Assembly (NCBI RefSeq): GCF_001494635.1 | Contig: NZ_LOJF01000001.1 | Span: 620,001-684,000 of the forward strand | From: Tractidigestivibacter scatoligenes | GTDB lineage: Bacteria; Actinomycetota; Coriobacteriia; Coriobacteriales; Atopobiaceae | Direction: 5' to 3' | DNA length: 64,000 nucleotides | Shown: positions 1 through 8,958 of the stretch, in pieces | How the letters are laid out: each line of letters opens with the position of its first letter | How positions within the stretch are numbered: the stretch's first letter is position 1 | Made by a program: the position numbers and the translations under genes | The notes under the pieces: generated by a model | What the model saw: the letters and a program-made list of their open reading frames with translations, nothing else | Database searches by the model: none | Told to the model about the DNA's origin: nothing

Positions 1-569
1 TTCTCCGAGGCCTTTTCCGTGGCCTTCTCTTCGGGTTTCTCCGAGGTTCCCTCAAGGCTCTCTCCAAGGCCCCTCAGTTATTGAACGTTATTTCTCGCCA
101 GAATCACATTTGGTCAGTTGAACGTGAAGAATAGCCGGAAAAACGCGCAATAATCTCGGCTCAATCCAGATTTCGGCTGGATGCCGACGTTGACTGGATA
201 CAGTTCTCGGCTGGATGCCGACCTTGGCTGGATGCCGCAACAAGGGATTTGCAACCAGCCCTTGGTCCAACTTCGACCAACAGAGAAACCTGCGGCTTAA
301 TTGCAGTGCCGACGAGAGCTGCAAGCCATCTACCTGCGGTTCTTCTCGGGAGCTTCCACGCGAGACTGCTATTAAGTTGCAGGTTTGCAGAAGGAAGGGG
401 GCGAGAAACCTCTGAGGTCAAGCAGCCCTGGCGGCTACGCACTTCTCGCACACCCCGTACAAATCCGTTCACGTTTGCACAACGTTTATCGCGTATGGTT
501 GAGTGGCTGGCATGGCGCCCCCTGGACGCCGTCCGCACGGGCGTCTCGCCCACGACGAGAGGAGCAACG
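1..569. other. Non-coding region upstream of the GH13 gene
   Basis: I see no convincing gene here. Open frames exist but lack a good start and recognisable protein sequence. The first 80 bases carry a repeated TTCTCCGAGG motif, and bases 173-237 hold three GGCTGGATGCCG repeats. The first bases could be the tail of a gene outside the window, but this cannot be supported. Confidence 0.5.
173..237. repeat. Three short direct repeats
   Basis: TCGGCTGGATGCCGAC occurs at 173-188 and 207-222. A shorter copy, TTGGCTGGATGCCG, is at 224-237. The role is unknown; this may be a decayed tandem duplication. Confidence 0.7.
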
Positions 570-1901
570 ATGAGCTGGTACGAGCCATCCTTTGTCTATC
601 AGGTCTATCCGCTGGGACTGTGCGGTGCACCGCACGAGAACGACGGTGTCACGGTCCCGCGCCTGCGCAAGCTCGTTGACGACGGCTGGATCGATCACAT
701 GAAGCGCCTTGGGGCAACCTGCCTCATGCTCAACCCCGTTTTCCAGAGCCTTTCGCACGGCTATGACACCACGGACTACACGACCGTCGACTGCCGCCTG
801 GGCACCAACGACGACCTGCGCTTTGTTGTGGACGCTTGCCACAAGGCGGGCATCCGCGTGCTTCTCGACGGCGTCTTTAACCACGTGGGTCGTGAGTTCT
901 TTGCCTTCCGCGACGTGCGCGAGAAGGGCCAGCAGAGTCGCTACGCCGGCTGGTTCAACATTGACTGGAACGGCAACAGCGAGTTCAACGACGGCTTTGG
1001 CTACGAGACCTGGGCGAGTGTCTCCACGCTCGTGAAGCTCAACCACGGAAACTTCGAGCTCAACGACTACCTGGCCGACGTCATTCGCGGCTGGGTGCGC
1101 GACTTTGACATCGACGGCCTGCGCCTGGACGTGGCCTACTGCCTTGACCGTGGCTACCTGGGCTACCTGCGCCAGATTGCCGATGGCATCTCGCAGGAGC
1201 GTGGCGAGAAGTTCGTGCTGGTTGGCGAGACCATGTTTGGCGACTACAACCAGTGGATGGGCGACGGCCTATGCGACTCGGTGACGAACTACGAGGCCTA
1301 CAAGGGCCTCTGGTCGAGCTTCAACAGCGCGAATATGCACGAAGTGGCCTATGCGCTTGAGCGCCAGAGCGGCTCCAAGCCCTGGGACCTTTACACGGGT
1401 AAGCACCTGCTGGACTTTCTCGACAACCACGACGTGCCGCGCATTGCGACCAGGCTGGACGACAAGCGCCAGCTCAAGCCGCTCTACGGGCTGCTGTTTG
1501 CCATGTGCGGCGTGCCCTGCGTCTACTACGGCAGTGAGTGGGGCATCGAGGGCGAGCAGCACTACGGCGACTACGAGCTGCGCCCCGCACTCGATGCGCC
1601 GGAATGGAATGACCTCACGGACTGGGTGGCCGCACTGGCACATGCGCGCGAGAAGAGCGACGCCATCGTGTGGGGCGACTACCACGAGCTGCAGTGCCAG
1701 CCGCAGCAGCTTGTCTTCCAGCGCTGCCATGGGGACGAGCGGGTCATTGTGGCGATAAACGCGTCGGCCGAGCCTGCCGTGGCGCACTTCGATGCGGGAT
1801 GCGGCCGCGCCGTGGACCTCATCACCGGCGAGCCGCACGACTTTGGCGGCGGCTCCGAGCTGGCGCCCTTCTCGGCGTACTGGTGGCTCTGCGAGCGATA
1901 G
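570..1901 (+). CDS. Alpha-amylase family (GH13) glycoside hydrolase
   Basis: A 443-residue cytoplasmic enzyme (no signal peptide) that should cleave alpha-glucosidic bonds in maltodextrins or related oligosaccharides. The four GH13 regions are visible: region I DGVFNH (100-105), region II GLRLD with nucleophile D187, region III VGE with acid E220, and region IV FLDNHD with D288. The ATG at 570 follows AGAGGAGCAACG, a good ribosome binding site, so an open frame reaching back to 249 is not used. It is short for a neopullulanase because it has no N-terminal carbohydrate module, so a cyclomaltodextrinase- or glucosidase-like activity is as likely as amylase. It stands alone, convergent with pyk. 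Substrate specificity cannot be read from sequence. Confidence 0.9.
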   Translation: MSWYEPSFVYQVYPLGLCGAPHENDGVTVPRLRKLVDDGWIDHMKRLGATCLMLNPVFQSLSHGYDTTDYTTVDCRLGTNDDLRFVVDACHKAGIRVLLDGVFNHVGREFFAFRDVREKGQQSRYAGWFNIDWNGNSEFNDGFGYETWASVSTLVKLNHGNFELNDYLADVIRGWVRDFDIDGLRLDVAYCLDRGYLGYLRQIADGISQERGEKFVLVGETMFGDYNQWMGDGLCDSVTNYEAYKGLWSSFNSANMHEVAYALERQSGSKPWDLYTGKHLLDFLDNHDVPRIATRLDDKRQLKPLYGLLFAMCGVPCVYYGSEWGIEGEQHYGDYELRPALDAPEWNDLTDWVAALAHAREKSDAIVWGDYHELQCQPQQLVFQRCHGDERVIVAINASAEPAVAHFDAGCGRAVDLITGEPHDFGGGSELAPFSAYWWLCER

Positions 1902-2025
1902 CGGACTGGCGGCGGCCGGATGCGGTCGCGCTTGTCGGCGACTTGCCTCCCCTGACAGAAATTGCGCCTCGGGCGAGAAAAAGAGGCCGAGCAGCGGCTT
2001 TGTACGGGATTTCGTACGAGACGTG

Positions 2026-2109
2026 CCCTCCGGCGCCGTTTTGACGCCGGAGGGCCCATTATCGCGGCAATTGCGTACGGAAGCCCCCCTCGGGCGCCGT
2101 TTTCTCGCC
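2026..2109. repeat. Degenerate copy of the 105-bp dispersed repeat
   Basis: The spacer 1902-2237 contains CTCCGGCGCCGTTTTGACGC and, further on, a GGCAATTGCGTACGGA segment, matching the order of motifs in the repeats at 34144 and 38473. Bases 2026-2035 and 2045-2054 form a perfect 10-bp hairpin (CCCTCCGGCG). The rest has diverged, including loss of the strong terminator hairpin. No gene lies in this spacer. Confidence 0.55.
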
Positions 2110-2175
2110 GATAGGCGCATTCTCGCAGCGCGCCGGCACTGCGCGTCCCGCGGCTCTTGTCCTTCTCGCCAAAGA

Positions 2176-2208
2176 AAACCGCCCCGGGCGAGAAACCCGA
2201 GGCGGTTT
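2176..2208 (-). terminator. Intrinsic terminator of pyk
   Basis: AAACCGCCCCGGG at 2176-2188 pairs with CCCGAGGCGGTTT at 2196-2208 with one mismatch. Read on the minus strand it is followed by TTTTCTTT and lies 30 bp past the pyk stop. It may also stop reading from the GH13 gene. Confidence 0.8.
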
Positions 2209-2237
2209 GCGTAATGCGACAAAACCTAGCGTAAACC

Positions 2238-3692
2238 CTACTGGATCTGCGCCACCATGGCCATGTTGGTGCTGGTGGTGTAGTCGCCCTGGCGCGGGGA
2301 GGTCTGCGGATCGCCAGCGGTGATGACCACAATGTCACCGGGGTCAACGACCTTGTTCGCCTTGGCAACGTTGAGGGCGTTGTAGAGCGTGTTGGAAAGC
2401 GAGCCCTGCTCCGTGGTCTTGAACGCGTAGACACCCCAGTAGAAGCAGGTGCGGCGAATGGCCTCCTCGCTCGGGCTCATGGCGTACAGAGGGATGCGGG
2501 GACGGAAGTTGGAGACGATGCGCGCGGTGCGGCCGGAGTGCGTGGGGCACAGGATGCACTTGGCGTCAACGCGGTCGGCCATCTCGACGGCCGCAAAGCC
2601 GGTGGCGCCGTTCACGTTGCGCACACCGCCGCGGTCGTGGTAGACCTTGCGCTCCTCGAGGTAGCGCTCGGTCTCCTTGGCGACCTCTGCCATGGTGCGC
2701 ACGGCAGCCACGGGGTACTTGCCGGCAGCGGTCTCGCCGGAGAGCATGACGCAGTCGGTGCCGTCATAGATGGCGTTGGCAACGTCGGCGACCTCGGCGC
2801 GCGTGGGGCGCGGGTTGCGAATCATCGAGTCGAGCATCTGCGTTGCGGTGATGACCGGCTTGTATGCGTTGTTGCACTTGCGGATGATGGTCTTCTGGAT
2901 GTGGGGCACCTCAGCCGCAGGCACCTCGACGCCCAGGTCGCCGCGGGCGACCATGATGCCGTCGGAGGCCTCGAGAATCTCGTCGAAGTTCTTGACGCCA
3001 AGGGCGCTCTCGATCTTGGGGAAGATCTGGACGTGCGGTGCGCCCATCTCGACGCAGATGTCACGAATCTGCTTGACGGCGGCACCGTCGCGGATGAAGG
3101 ATGCAGCGATGGCGTCGATGCCCAGCTCGCAGCCAAACATGATGTCCGCACGGTCCTGGTCGGTGACGGAGGGCAGGCCAATGTTCACGTTGGGAACGTT
3201 GACGCCCTTCTTCTCGCCAATCTCGCCGCCGTTGGTGACCACACAGTGGATGTCGGAGCCCTCCACGTGGTCGACCTCAAGGCCGACAAGGCCGTCGTCG
3301 ATGAGGAGGATGGAGCCCTTCTCGACCTCGTTGGGGAGGTTGAGGTAGTCGAGGGAGATGTGACCGGCGTTGCCGTGGAAGTCCTCGCTGGTGGGCTGGG
3401 CGGTAACCACGATGGCGTCGCCAGTGTTGACGGTGACCTTCTTGCCATCCTCGAGAAGACCGGTGCGAACCTCGGGGCCCTTGGTGTCGAGCATGATTGC
3501 CACGGGGATGCTGAGCTCGGCCGAGATGCGGCGGACGCGCTCGATCATCTGACGGTGGTAGTCGTGGCTGCCATGGGAGAAGTTGAAGCGGGCGACGTTC
3601 ATGCCGTTCTCGATGAGGGAGCGAAGAACGTCATCGCTCTCGGTGGCGGGGCCCATGGTGCACACGATCTTGGTCTTCTTGCTAAATGCCAT
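2238..3692 (-). CDS. pyk: Pyruvate kinase
   Basis: A 484-residue glycolytic enzyme making pyruvate and ATP from phosphoenolpyruvate and ADP. The N-terminal KTKIVCTMGPA, the KIESALG active-site segment (K226), the Mg/ATP region GIMVARGDLGVE (245-256) and ITATQMLDSM (281-290) are typical, and the length is normal for bacterial pyruvate kinase. The ATG at 3692 follows AAGGAGAAAT. A longer open frame starting at 3746 would overlap the upstream gene and has no comparable ribosome site. It lies 43 bp downstream of ldhD on the same strand, so the pair probably forms an operon for the last steps of lactate fermentation. A terminator follows at 2176-2208. Confidence 0.97.
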   Translation of the reverse strand: MAFSKKTKIVCTMGPATESDDVLRSLIENGMNVARFNFSHGSHDYHRQMIERVRRISAELSIPVAIMLDTKGPEVRTGLLEDGKKVTVNTGDAIVVTAQPTSEDFHGNAGHISLDYLNLPNEVEKGSILLIDDGLVGLEVDHVEGSDIHCVVTNGGEIGEKKGVNVPNVNIGLPSVTDQDRADIMFGCELGIDAIAASFIRDGAAVKQIRDICVEMGAPHVQIFPKIESALGVKNFDEILEASDGIMVARGDLGVEVPAAEVPHIQKTIIRKCNNAYKPVITATQMLDSMIRNPRPTRAEVADVANAIYDGTDCVMLSGETAAGKYPVAAVRTMAEVAKETERYLEERKVYHDRGGVRNVNGATGFAAVEMADRVDAKCILCPTHSGRTARIVSNFRPRIPLYAMSPSEEAIRRTCFYWGVYAFKTTEQGSLSNTLYNALNVAKANKVVDPGDIVVITAGDPQTSPRQGDYTTSTNMAMVAQIQ

Positions 3693-3735
3693 ATTTCTCC
3701 TTTTGCCTGTCCTCTTTGGTGCGATGTCTCTATGG

Positions 3736-4764
3736 CTAGCAGACAACGCTCCTGGGCACGAAGTCCGTGCCGTGAGCGAATGCCTGCGCGTTGTCGAGCG
3801 TCACGCGGGCAATCTCGCCAAGGGCCTCCTTGGTGAAGAACGCCTGGTGAGAAGTCATGACCACGTTGGGGAAGGAGCAGAAGCGCGCAGTGATGGAGCT
3901 GCCGAGAATCTCGTCCTCGCGGTCCTGGTAGACGTTGGCGTTCTCCTCCTCGTAGACGTCGAGGCCTGCGGCGCCAATCTTGCCGGCGCGGATTCCGCGG
4001 ATGAGCGCGTTGGAGTCGACCAGAGCGCCACGGGCGGTGTTCACAAAGATGACGCCATCCTTCATCTTGGAGATGGAATCGTCGTTGATCATGTGGTAGC
4101 TCTCCTCGTTGAGGAAGGCGTGCAGCGAGATGAGGTCGGCGCGGGCGTAGAGCGAGTCGTAGTCGACCTTGCCATCCTTGATGTCGACGTACTCGTCAAC
4201 AACGTGCTCCTCGTCGATGAGCTTCTGGTTGGGGTAGAGGTCGGCACCAATGACGTACATGCCAAAGCCCTTGCAGATGCGGCAGAGGGCGGCGCCAATG
4301 CGGCCGGTGCCGATGATGCCGGCGGTCTTGCCGTGCAGGGTCACGCCAACAAGGCCGGTGAGGTCGAAGTTGTTCTCGCGGACGCGGATGTAGCCCTTGT
4401 GGATGCGGCGGTTGGCGCAGAGGGCAAGGCCCATGGCGTGCTCGGCGATGGCCTCAGGCGAGTAGGCGGGGACGCGGGTGACCTTCATGCCAAGGTCCTT
4501 GGCGACCTCGACGTTCACGGCGTCAAAGCCGGCGCAGCGCATGAGGACGAGCTTCACGCCAAAGCCGGAGAGGATCTCGAGGGTCATGGCGCCGCAGTCC
4601 GCGTTCACGAAGGCGCAGACCGCATCATACCCGCGGGCAAGGGGTGCGGTCATGGGGGTGAGGTTGGTCTCGGTGAAGTCGATCTTGACGTCCGGGTAGT
4701 CCTTGAGCTCCTTGGTGAAAGAATCCTTGTCATAGCTGGCGGTTCCGTAGAACAGAATCTTCAT
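3736..4764 (-). CDS. ldhA: D-lactate dehydrogenase (D-2-hydroxyacid dehydrogenase)
   Basis: A 342-residue NAD-dependent enzyme expected to reduce pyruvate to D-lactate. The Rossmann motif GTGRIG is at 152-157. The catalytic set R245, E274 and H306 has the same 29- and 32-residue spacing as R235/E264/H296 of characterised D-lactate dehydrogenases. The ATG at 4764 follows GAGGAAAGGGCAACG. It is first in a two-gene unit with pyk, which fits NADH reoxidation coupled to pyruvate formation. A related hydroxyacid specificity, such as 2-hydroxyisocaproate, is possible, but the pyk neighbour favours lactate. Confidence 0.92.
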   Translation of the reverse strand: MKILFYGTASYDKDSFTKELKDYPDVKIDFTETNLTPMTAPLARGYDAVCAFVNADCGAMTLEILSGFGVKLVLMRCAGFDAVNVEVAKDLGMKVTRVPAYSPEAIAEHAMGLALCANRRIHKGYIRVRENNFDLTGLVGVTLHGKTAGIIGTGRIGAALCRICKGFGMYVIGADLYPNQKLIDEEHVVDEYVDIKDGKVDYDSLYARADLISLHAFLNEESYHMINDDSISKMKDGVIFVNTARGALVDSNALIRGIRAGKIGAAGLDVYEEENANVYQDREDEILGSSITARFCSFPNVVMTSHQAFFTKEALGEIARVTLDNAQAFAHGTDFVPRSVVC

Positions 4765-4955
4765 CGTTGCCCTTTCCTCGAGACCCTGTGGAATCAATCT
4801 CGCACGCGGTTACGTGCTGACTTAGCGAAAGTTTACCGCATGGGGCAAGCGCCGTGGGGCATACGTCGATAAGTCCTTACGAATGCGATACGAGAGGGGG
4901 CTTCACCACCAAATTGCACCTTCATCCAATAAAGACTGACGCGCGTTTCATCGGG

Positions 4956-4961
4956 TAGAAT
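4956..4961 (+). promoter_or_regulatory. Candidate -10 box (TAGAAT) of the Ca2+-ATPase gene
   Basis: TAGAAT lies about 112 bp before the chosen start. The -35 region is poor (CTGACG at a 14-bp spacing). If used, transcription begins near 4968, which excludes the upstream ATG codons at 4960 and 4963 and leaves a leader of about 105 nt. The same TAGAAT hexamer occurs upstream of the ACT-domain gene (31274), the S10 peptidase (41344) and phosphoglucomutase. Confidence 0.4.
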
Positions 4962-4974
4962 GATGCGGTATCAA

Positions 4975-5073
4975 CCATGCGTCCAGCATGGCAGCCTTGG
5001 TGAGCCCTTGCCCCTCCTGGGGAATTATGATCGGGCATCAATCTGCTGGGCGCCCGTGACCCCAGGAGGAGAA
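4975..5073 (+). promoter_or_regulatory. Structured leader with sequestered ribosome site and a leader peptide
   Basis: The leader holds a hairpin CCATGC/GCATGG (4975-4991). It also holds a perfect 10-bp stem in which CCTCCTGGGG (5013-5022) pairs with CCCCAGGAGG (5060-5069). The right arm contains the AGGAGG ribosome site of the ATPase, whose TTG start is at 5074. The loop encodes a 10-codon open frame (ATG 5027, TGA 5057-5059; MIGHQSAGRP) whose own GGGG ribosome site lies in the left arm. The frame ends one base before the right arm. This suggests translational attenuation or a metal-responsive RNA. It matches no riboswitch class that I recognise. Confidence 0.6.
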
Positions 5074-7752
5074 TTGAAGGAGTACCTGCAGGAGTCTGCG
5101 CAAGTCATCAAGGATGTTGCGTCAGATGACACCTACGGCCTTGCCGCAGATGAGGCGGCTGCACGCCTCGAGAAGAACGGTCCCAACAAGCTCAAGGAAG
5201 CCAAGAAGGACCCGCTCTGGAAGCGCTTTTTTGCCCAGATGGCAGACCCGATGATCATCATGCTTATCGTGGCCGCGGTCATCTCGGCCCTTACGAGTAT
5301 GGCTCAGGGCGAGGCGGACTTCGCCGACGTGATCATCATCTGCTTCGTGGTTGTGGTGAACGCGGTTCTCGGCGTGGTGCAGGAGTCCAAGGCCGAGGAG
5401 GCCCTGGCCGCGCTCCAGGAGATGTCTGCCGCACAGAGCAAGGTCGTGCGCGACGGTAAGGTGGTTACCGTGCCGTCTTCCGAGCTTGTCGTTGGCGACC
5501 TCGTGATTCTTGAGGCTGGCGACTCCGTCCCTGCGGACTGCCGCATCATCGAGAGCGCGTCCATGAAGATCGAAGAGGCCGCCCTCACGGGCGAGTCCGT
5601 GCCGGTCAACAAGATTGCCACGGTTCTCGACGTGCTCGACGAGGGCAAGGACGTTCCTCTCGGCGACCGTAAGAATATGTGCTACATGGGCTCCACCGTG
5701 GTATACGGCCGTGGCCGCGCCGTGGTTGTTGCCACGGGCATGGACACCGAGATGGGCAAGATCGCCGACGCCCTCACACGTGCCGAGGACGAGGAGACGC
5801 CGCTCCAGAAGAAGCTGGACGAGCTCTCCAAGATTCTCTCCATCATCTGCATCGTGATCTGCGCCCTGGTCTTTGTGGTCACCTGGCTCAAGCATGGCAT
5901 GGGCTTCTTTGACAACATGACGCTCGTGCTCAACACCTTCATGGTCGCTGTGTCGCTTGCCGTTGCCGCCATCCCCGAGGGCCTGGCCGCCGTCGTGACC
6001 ATCGTGCTTTCCATCGGCGTCACCAAGATGAGCCAGCACAACGCCATCATCCGCAAGCTCTCCGCCGTCGAGACCCTTGGCTGCACGCAGGTCATCTGCT
6101 CGGACAAGACGGGCACCCTCACGCAGAACAAGATGACCGTCGTGCGCCACTTCACCGAGGACCAGGATCGCCTCGTTCGCTGCATGGCGCTATGCTCCGA
6201 CGCCAAGTGGGACTCTGCGCACGAGACCGCCGTGGGCGAGCCCACCGAGGCTGCGCTCGTGGCTGATGCCGCCAAGCTCGGCTTCACCTCGGGTGACCTC
6301 GACTCCGCCAACCCCCGCGTGGGCGAGGCACCCTTCGACTCCGGTCGCAAGATGATGTCCGTGGTCAACAAGGCGCCTGACGGCAACTACATCCAGCACA
6401 CCAAGGGCGGCCCCGACGTCATTCTCGCCCGCTGCACCATGGTCCACACTGCCAACGGCGACGTGCCCATGACCGACGAGTGGCGTCAGCGCATCATGGA
6501 GGCCAACAAGGCCATGGCTGACGACGCACTTCGCGTGATGGCCGCCGCCCGCGTGAACTACGGCAAGACGGCCCCCACGGACTTCTCGCCCGAGGCGCTT
6601 GAGCACGACATGACCTTCCTGGGTCTGTGCGGCATGATCGACCCGGTTCGTCCCGAGGTCAAGCAGGCCGTGGCCGAGGCGCACTCCGCCGGCATGCGTG
6701 TTGTCATGATCACCGGCGACCACATCGACACCGCCGTGGCCATCGCCAAGGAGCTGGGTATCATTGTTGACCGCTCGCAGGCTATCACCGGCGCAGAGCT
6801 TGACCGCATGTCCGATGAGGAGTTCGCGAAGAACATCTCCAAGTACGGCGTGTACGCCCGCGTTCAGCCCGAGCACAAGACCCGCATCGTCGACACCTGG
6901 AAGAAGCTCGGCAAGGTTGTTGCCATGACCGGCGACGGCGTGAACGACGCCCCATCCATCAAGCGCGCCGACATTGGCGTGGGCATGGGCATCACCGGCA
7001 CCGACGTCACCAAGAACGTGGCCGACATGGTGCTTGCCGACGACAACTTCGCGACCATCATCAACGCCTGCGAAGAGGGCCGTCGCATCTACGACAACAT
7101 CAGGAAGTCCATCGCCTTCCTGCTCTCGTCCAACCTCGCCGAGGTCATCGCGGTCTTCGTGGCGTCGCTCATTGGCTTTACGATTCTTGAGCCTACGCAC
7201 CTCCTGTGGCTCAACCTCATCACAGACTGCTTCCCCGCGCTTGCCATGGCCATGGAGGAGGCCGAGCCGGGCATCATGAAGCGCGAGCCCCGCAACGCCG
7301 ACGACGGCATCTTTGCCAACGGCATGGGCCTCGACTGCCTGATCCAGGGTGCCTTCATTGGCACGCTGACGCTCATCTCGTACTTCATTGGCCTCAACAT
7401 CGAGGGCGTGCCCCTGTCGTCCGTGCTGTCTGGTGCCGACAAGGGCCTCGACGGCATGACCATGGCCTTCCTCACGCTCTCGATGGTCGAGATGTTCCAC
7501 TCGTTCAATATGCGCAGCCGTCGTCAGTCCGTCTTCAAGCTGCCCACTCAGAACAAGTGGCTGTGGTTCGCGTTCGCGGGCTCGCTCGTCCTCACCTTTG
7601 TGGTCATCGAGACCCCGCTCGCCCAGGCATTCGACTTCGCCGAGATCAACGCGTTCGAGTACGGCATCGCTATGCTGCTCGCCGCAGCTATCATCCCGCT
7701 GGTGGAGATCTACAAGGCCATCATGCGTGCGGTCGAGAAGGGCAGGAACTAG
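5074..7752 (+). CDS. P-type Ca2+-transporting ATPase (SERCA/PMR1-like)
   Basis: An 892-residue membrane ion pump, probably exporting Ca2+ and possibly Mn2+. Visible motifs are TGES at 172-175 (actuator domain), PEGL with E302 in M4, the phosphorylation site DKTGT with D344, TGDGVND from 619, SSNLAE in M5 and NLITD in M6. The M4 Glu and the M6 Asn/Asp of calcium site II are present, while the M8 acidic ligand of site I (SERCA E908) is not evident. That is the pattern of one-calcium bacterial pumps. The start is TTG at 5074, directly behind AGGAGGAGAA. An in-frame ATG at 4960 would add 38 unrelated residues and lies upstream of the likely transcript start. rsgA follows after 6 bp. Confidence 0.93.
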   Translation: MKEYLQESAQVIKDVASDDTYGLAADEAAARLEKNGPNKLKEAKKDPLWKRFFAQMADPMIIMLIVAAVISALTSMAQGEADFADVIIICFVVVVNAVLGVVQESKAEEALAALQEMSAAQSKVVRDGKVVTVPSSELVVGDLVILEAGDSVPADCRIIESASMKIEEAALTGESVPVNKIATVLDVLDEGKDVPLGDRKNMCYMGSTVVYGRGRAVVVATGMDTEMGKIADALTRAEDEETPLQKKLDELSKILSIICIVICALVFVVTWLKHGMGFFDNMTLVLNTFMVAVSLAVAAIPEGLAAVVTIVLSIGVTKMSQHNAIIRKLSAVETLGCTQVICSDKTGTLTQNKMTVVRHFTEDQDRLVRCMALCSDAKWDSAHETAVGEPTEAALVADAAKLGFTSGDLDSANPRVGEAPFDSGRKMMSVVNKAPDGNYIQHTKGGPDVILARCTMVHTANGDVPMTDEWRQRIMEANKAMADDALRVMAAARVNYGKTAPTDFSPEALEHDMTFLGLCGMIDPVRPEVKQAVAEAHSAGMRVVMITGDHIDTAVAIAKELGIIVDRSQAITGAELDRMSDEEFAKNISKYGVYARVQPEHKTRIVDTWKKLGKVVAMTGDGVNDAPSIKRADIGVGMGITGTDVTKNVADMVLADDNFATIINACEEGRRIYDNIRKSIAFLLSSNLAEVIAVFVASLIGFTILEPTHLLWLNLITDCFPALAMAMEEAEPGIMKREPRNADDGIFANGMGLDCLIQGAFIGTLTLISYFIGLNIEGVPLSSVLSGADKGLDGMTMAFLTLSMVEMFHSFNMRSRRQSVFKLPTQNKWLWFAFAGSLVLTFVVIETPLAQAFDFAEINAFEYGIAMLLAAAIIPLVEIYKAIMRAVEKGRN

Positions 7753-7758
7753 TCGTTC

Positions 7759-8958
7759 ATGGGCAAGCGCGCACCAAAGAAGAGTTCCCAGAAGGGTTCG
7801 CGCAAGCGTAGTGTCTCGAGTGCCGGCAGGTCCCAGCAGGGCCTGCCGGCCCTTTCTTCTCTCGCGGACCTGCCTCGCTTTTCCGAGCTCACGCCATCCG
7901 AGCGCCAGCGGAGCACCTTTGGCGAGGCGGCAGCGCAGGCCGCGCGGGCTCTGGGCTGCAGCGTGGACGAGATGGCGCTTGGCTGCGTGGTGCGGCTGGA
8001 CCGCGGCTTTCCTGCCGTGGTGACGGCAGATGCGCTCTTCCGCGCGGAGTTCTCGGCGCACCTCACCAAGGGTGGGGACTCGCGCGTGGCCGTAGGCGAC
8101 TGGGTTCTGGCGCGCGTGCCCGCGGGCCACGACATGGGCCTTATCCTTCAGATCCTGCCGCGCGAGAGCGACATTGCCCGCTGGCGGGGAGGCTCGCGCG
8201 GCGAGAGGCAGACCCTTGCCGCAAACGTGAGCGTGGTGCTCGTTGTCCAGCAGCTGGGAGCGGCGCCCATCTCGTGCGAGAGAATCGCGCGCTCTGCCGT
8301 GATTGCGCGCGACTGTGGCGCGCGGGTCGCCGTTGTTCTCACCAAGGCGGACCGCGCCCCCAGCGCGGTGCTGGCAGAGGACGTTGCCGCCGTTCGTGAC
8401 GTCCTAGGCGAGGAGTGCGGGCTGGTCATGACCTCCTCGGCGGATGGCGTGGAGGCCGAGCGTGCCGAGAAGGACGCGGGCGCCCTGGGAGTTGCCTGGG
8501 GTCCCGCCGCCGTGCGCTCGCTTGCGCCCGCAGGTACCGTTGCCATTGTGCTGGGGGAGTCCGGCGCGGGCAAGTCAACGCTGCTCAACGCCCTATTGGG
8601 ACATGACGTGCTCAAGACCGGCGCCGTGCGCGGGTCCGATGACGCGGGCCGGCACACGACGGTGGCGCGCCGCATGGTCTCTGTGCCGGGCGGTGGCGTG
8701 ATCGTGGATGAGCCGGGGCTGAGGAGCCTTCCCATCGTGGGTCACGAGCGTGGCCTTGCGGCTGTGTTTCCCGAGGTGGCGGATGCCGCGCGTGGGTGTC
8801 GCTTCTGTGACTGCACGCACACGCACGAGCCGGGATGCCAGGTGCGCGAGCTTCTCTCCGAGGGGCGCATCTCTCAACGTCGCTACGACGCGTACGTGGC
8901 GCTGGCCGCCGAGATGCGCGAGAGCGCGCGGACACTCGACCCGGATATCGTGCTTTAG
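7759..8958 (+). CDS. rsgA: Ribosome small-subunit-dependent GTPase A
   Basis: A 399-residue circularly permuted GTPase that helps late 30S subunit maturation. An OB-fold region lies around residues 75-130 and the Walker A motif GESGAGKST spans 266-274. The C-terminal zinc knuckle C347-x4-C352-x-H354-x5-C360 has exactly the spacing of E. coli RsgA. The N-terminal 40 residues are basic and Ser-rich. The start is 6 bp past the ATPase stop, so the two are co-transcribed. The pairing has no obvious functional logic. Confidence 0.95.
   Translation: MGKRAPKKSSQKGSRKRSVSSAGRSQQGLPALSSLADLPRFSELTPSERQRSTFGEAAAQAARALGCSVDEMALGCVVRLDRGFPAVVTADALFRAEFSAHLTKGGDSRVAVGDWVLARVPAGHDMGLILQILPRESDIARWRGGSRGERQTLAANVSVVLVVQQLGAAPISCERIARSAVIARDCGARVAVVLTKADRAPSAVLAEDVAAVRDVLGEECGLVMTSSADGVEAERAEKDAGALGVAWGPAAVRSLAPAGTVAIVLGESGAGKSTLLNALLGHDVLKTGAVRGSDDAGRHTTVARRMVSVPGGGVIVDEPGLRSLPIVGHERGLAAVFPEVADAARGCRFCDCTHTHEPGCQVRELLSEGRISQRRYDAYVALAAEMRESARTLDPDIVL

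Noticed and set aside
249-569. A longer N-terminus for the GH13 enzyme in the same frame
   Set aside because: The extra 107 residues have no GH13-like sequence, and a good ribosome site lies directly before the ATG at 570.
2538-3836. Long open frame on the plus strand opposite pyk
   Set aside because: It is a codon-bias shadow of pyk: its residues (Val/Asp/Gly/Ala/Leu/His-rich) mirror the GC-rich third positions of the real gene.
4960-5073. ATG start of the Ca2+-ATPase at 4960
   Set aside because: The 38 extra residues do not resemble the family, and a TAGAAT box overlaps this position, so it would not be transcribed. TTG 5074 has a strong ribosome site.
4975-5073. Mn2+ (yybP-ykoY), NiCo or Mg2+ riboswitch before the cation ATPase
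   Set aside because: The conserved core sequences of these classes are not present. Only the ribosome-site stem and the leader peptide are supported.
6190-8130. 646-codon open frame antisense to the ATPase and rsgA
   Set aside because: It is antisense to two certain genes, has typical shadow composition (His/Gly/Val/Ala-rich) and no ribosome site.
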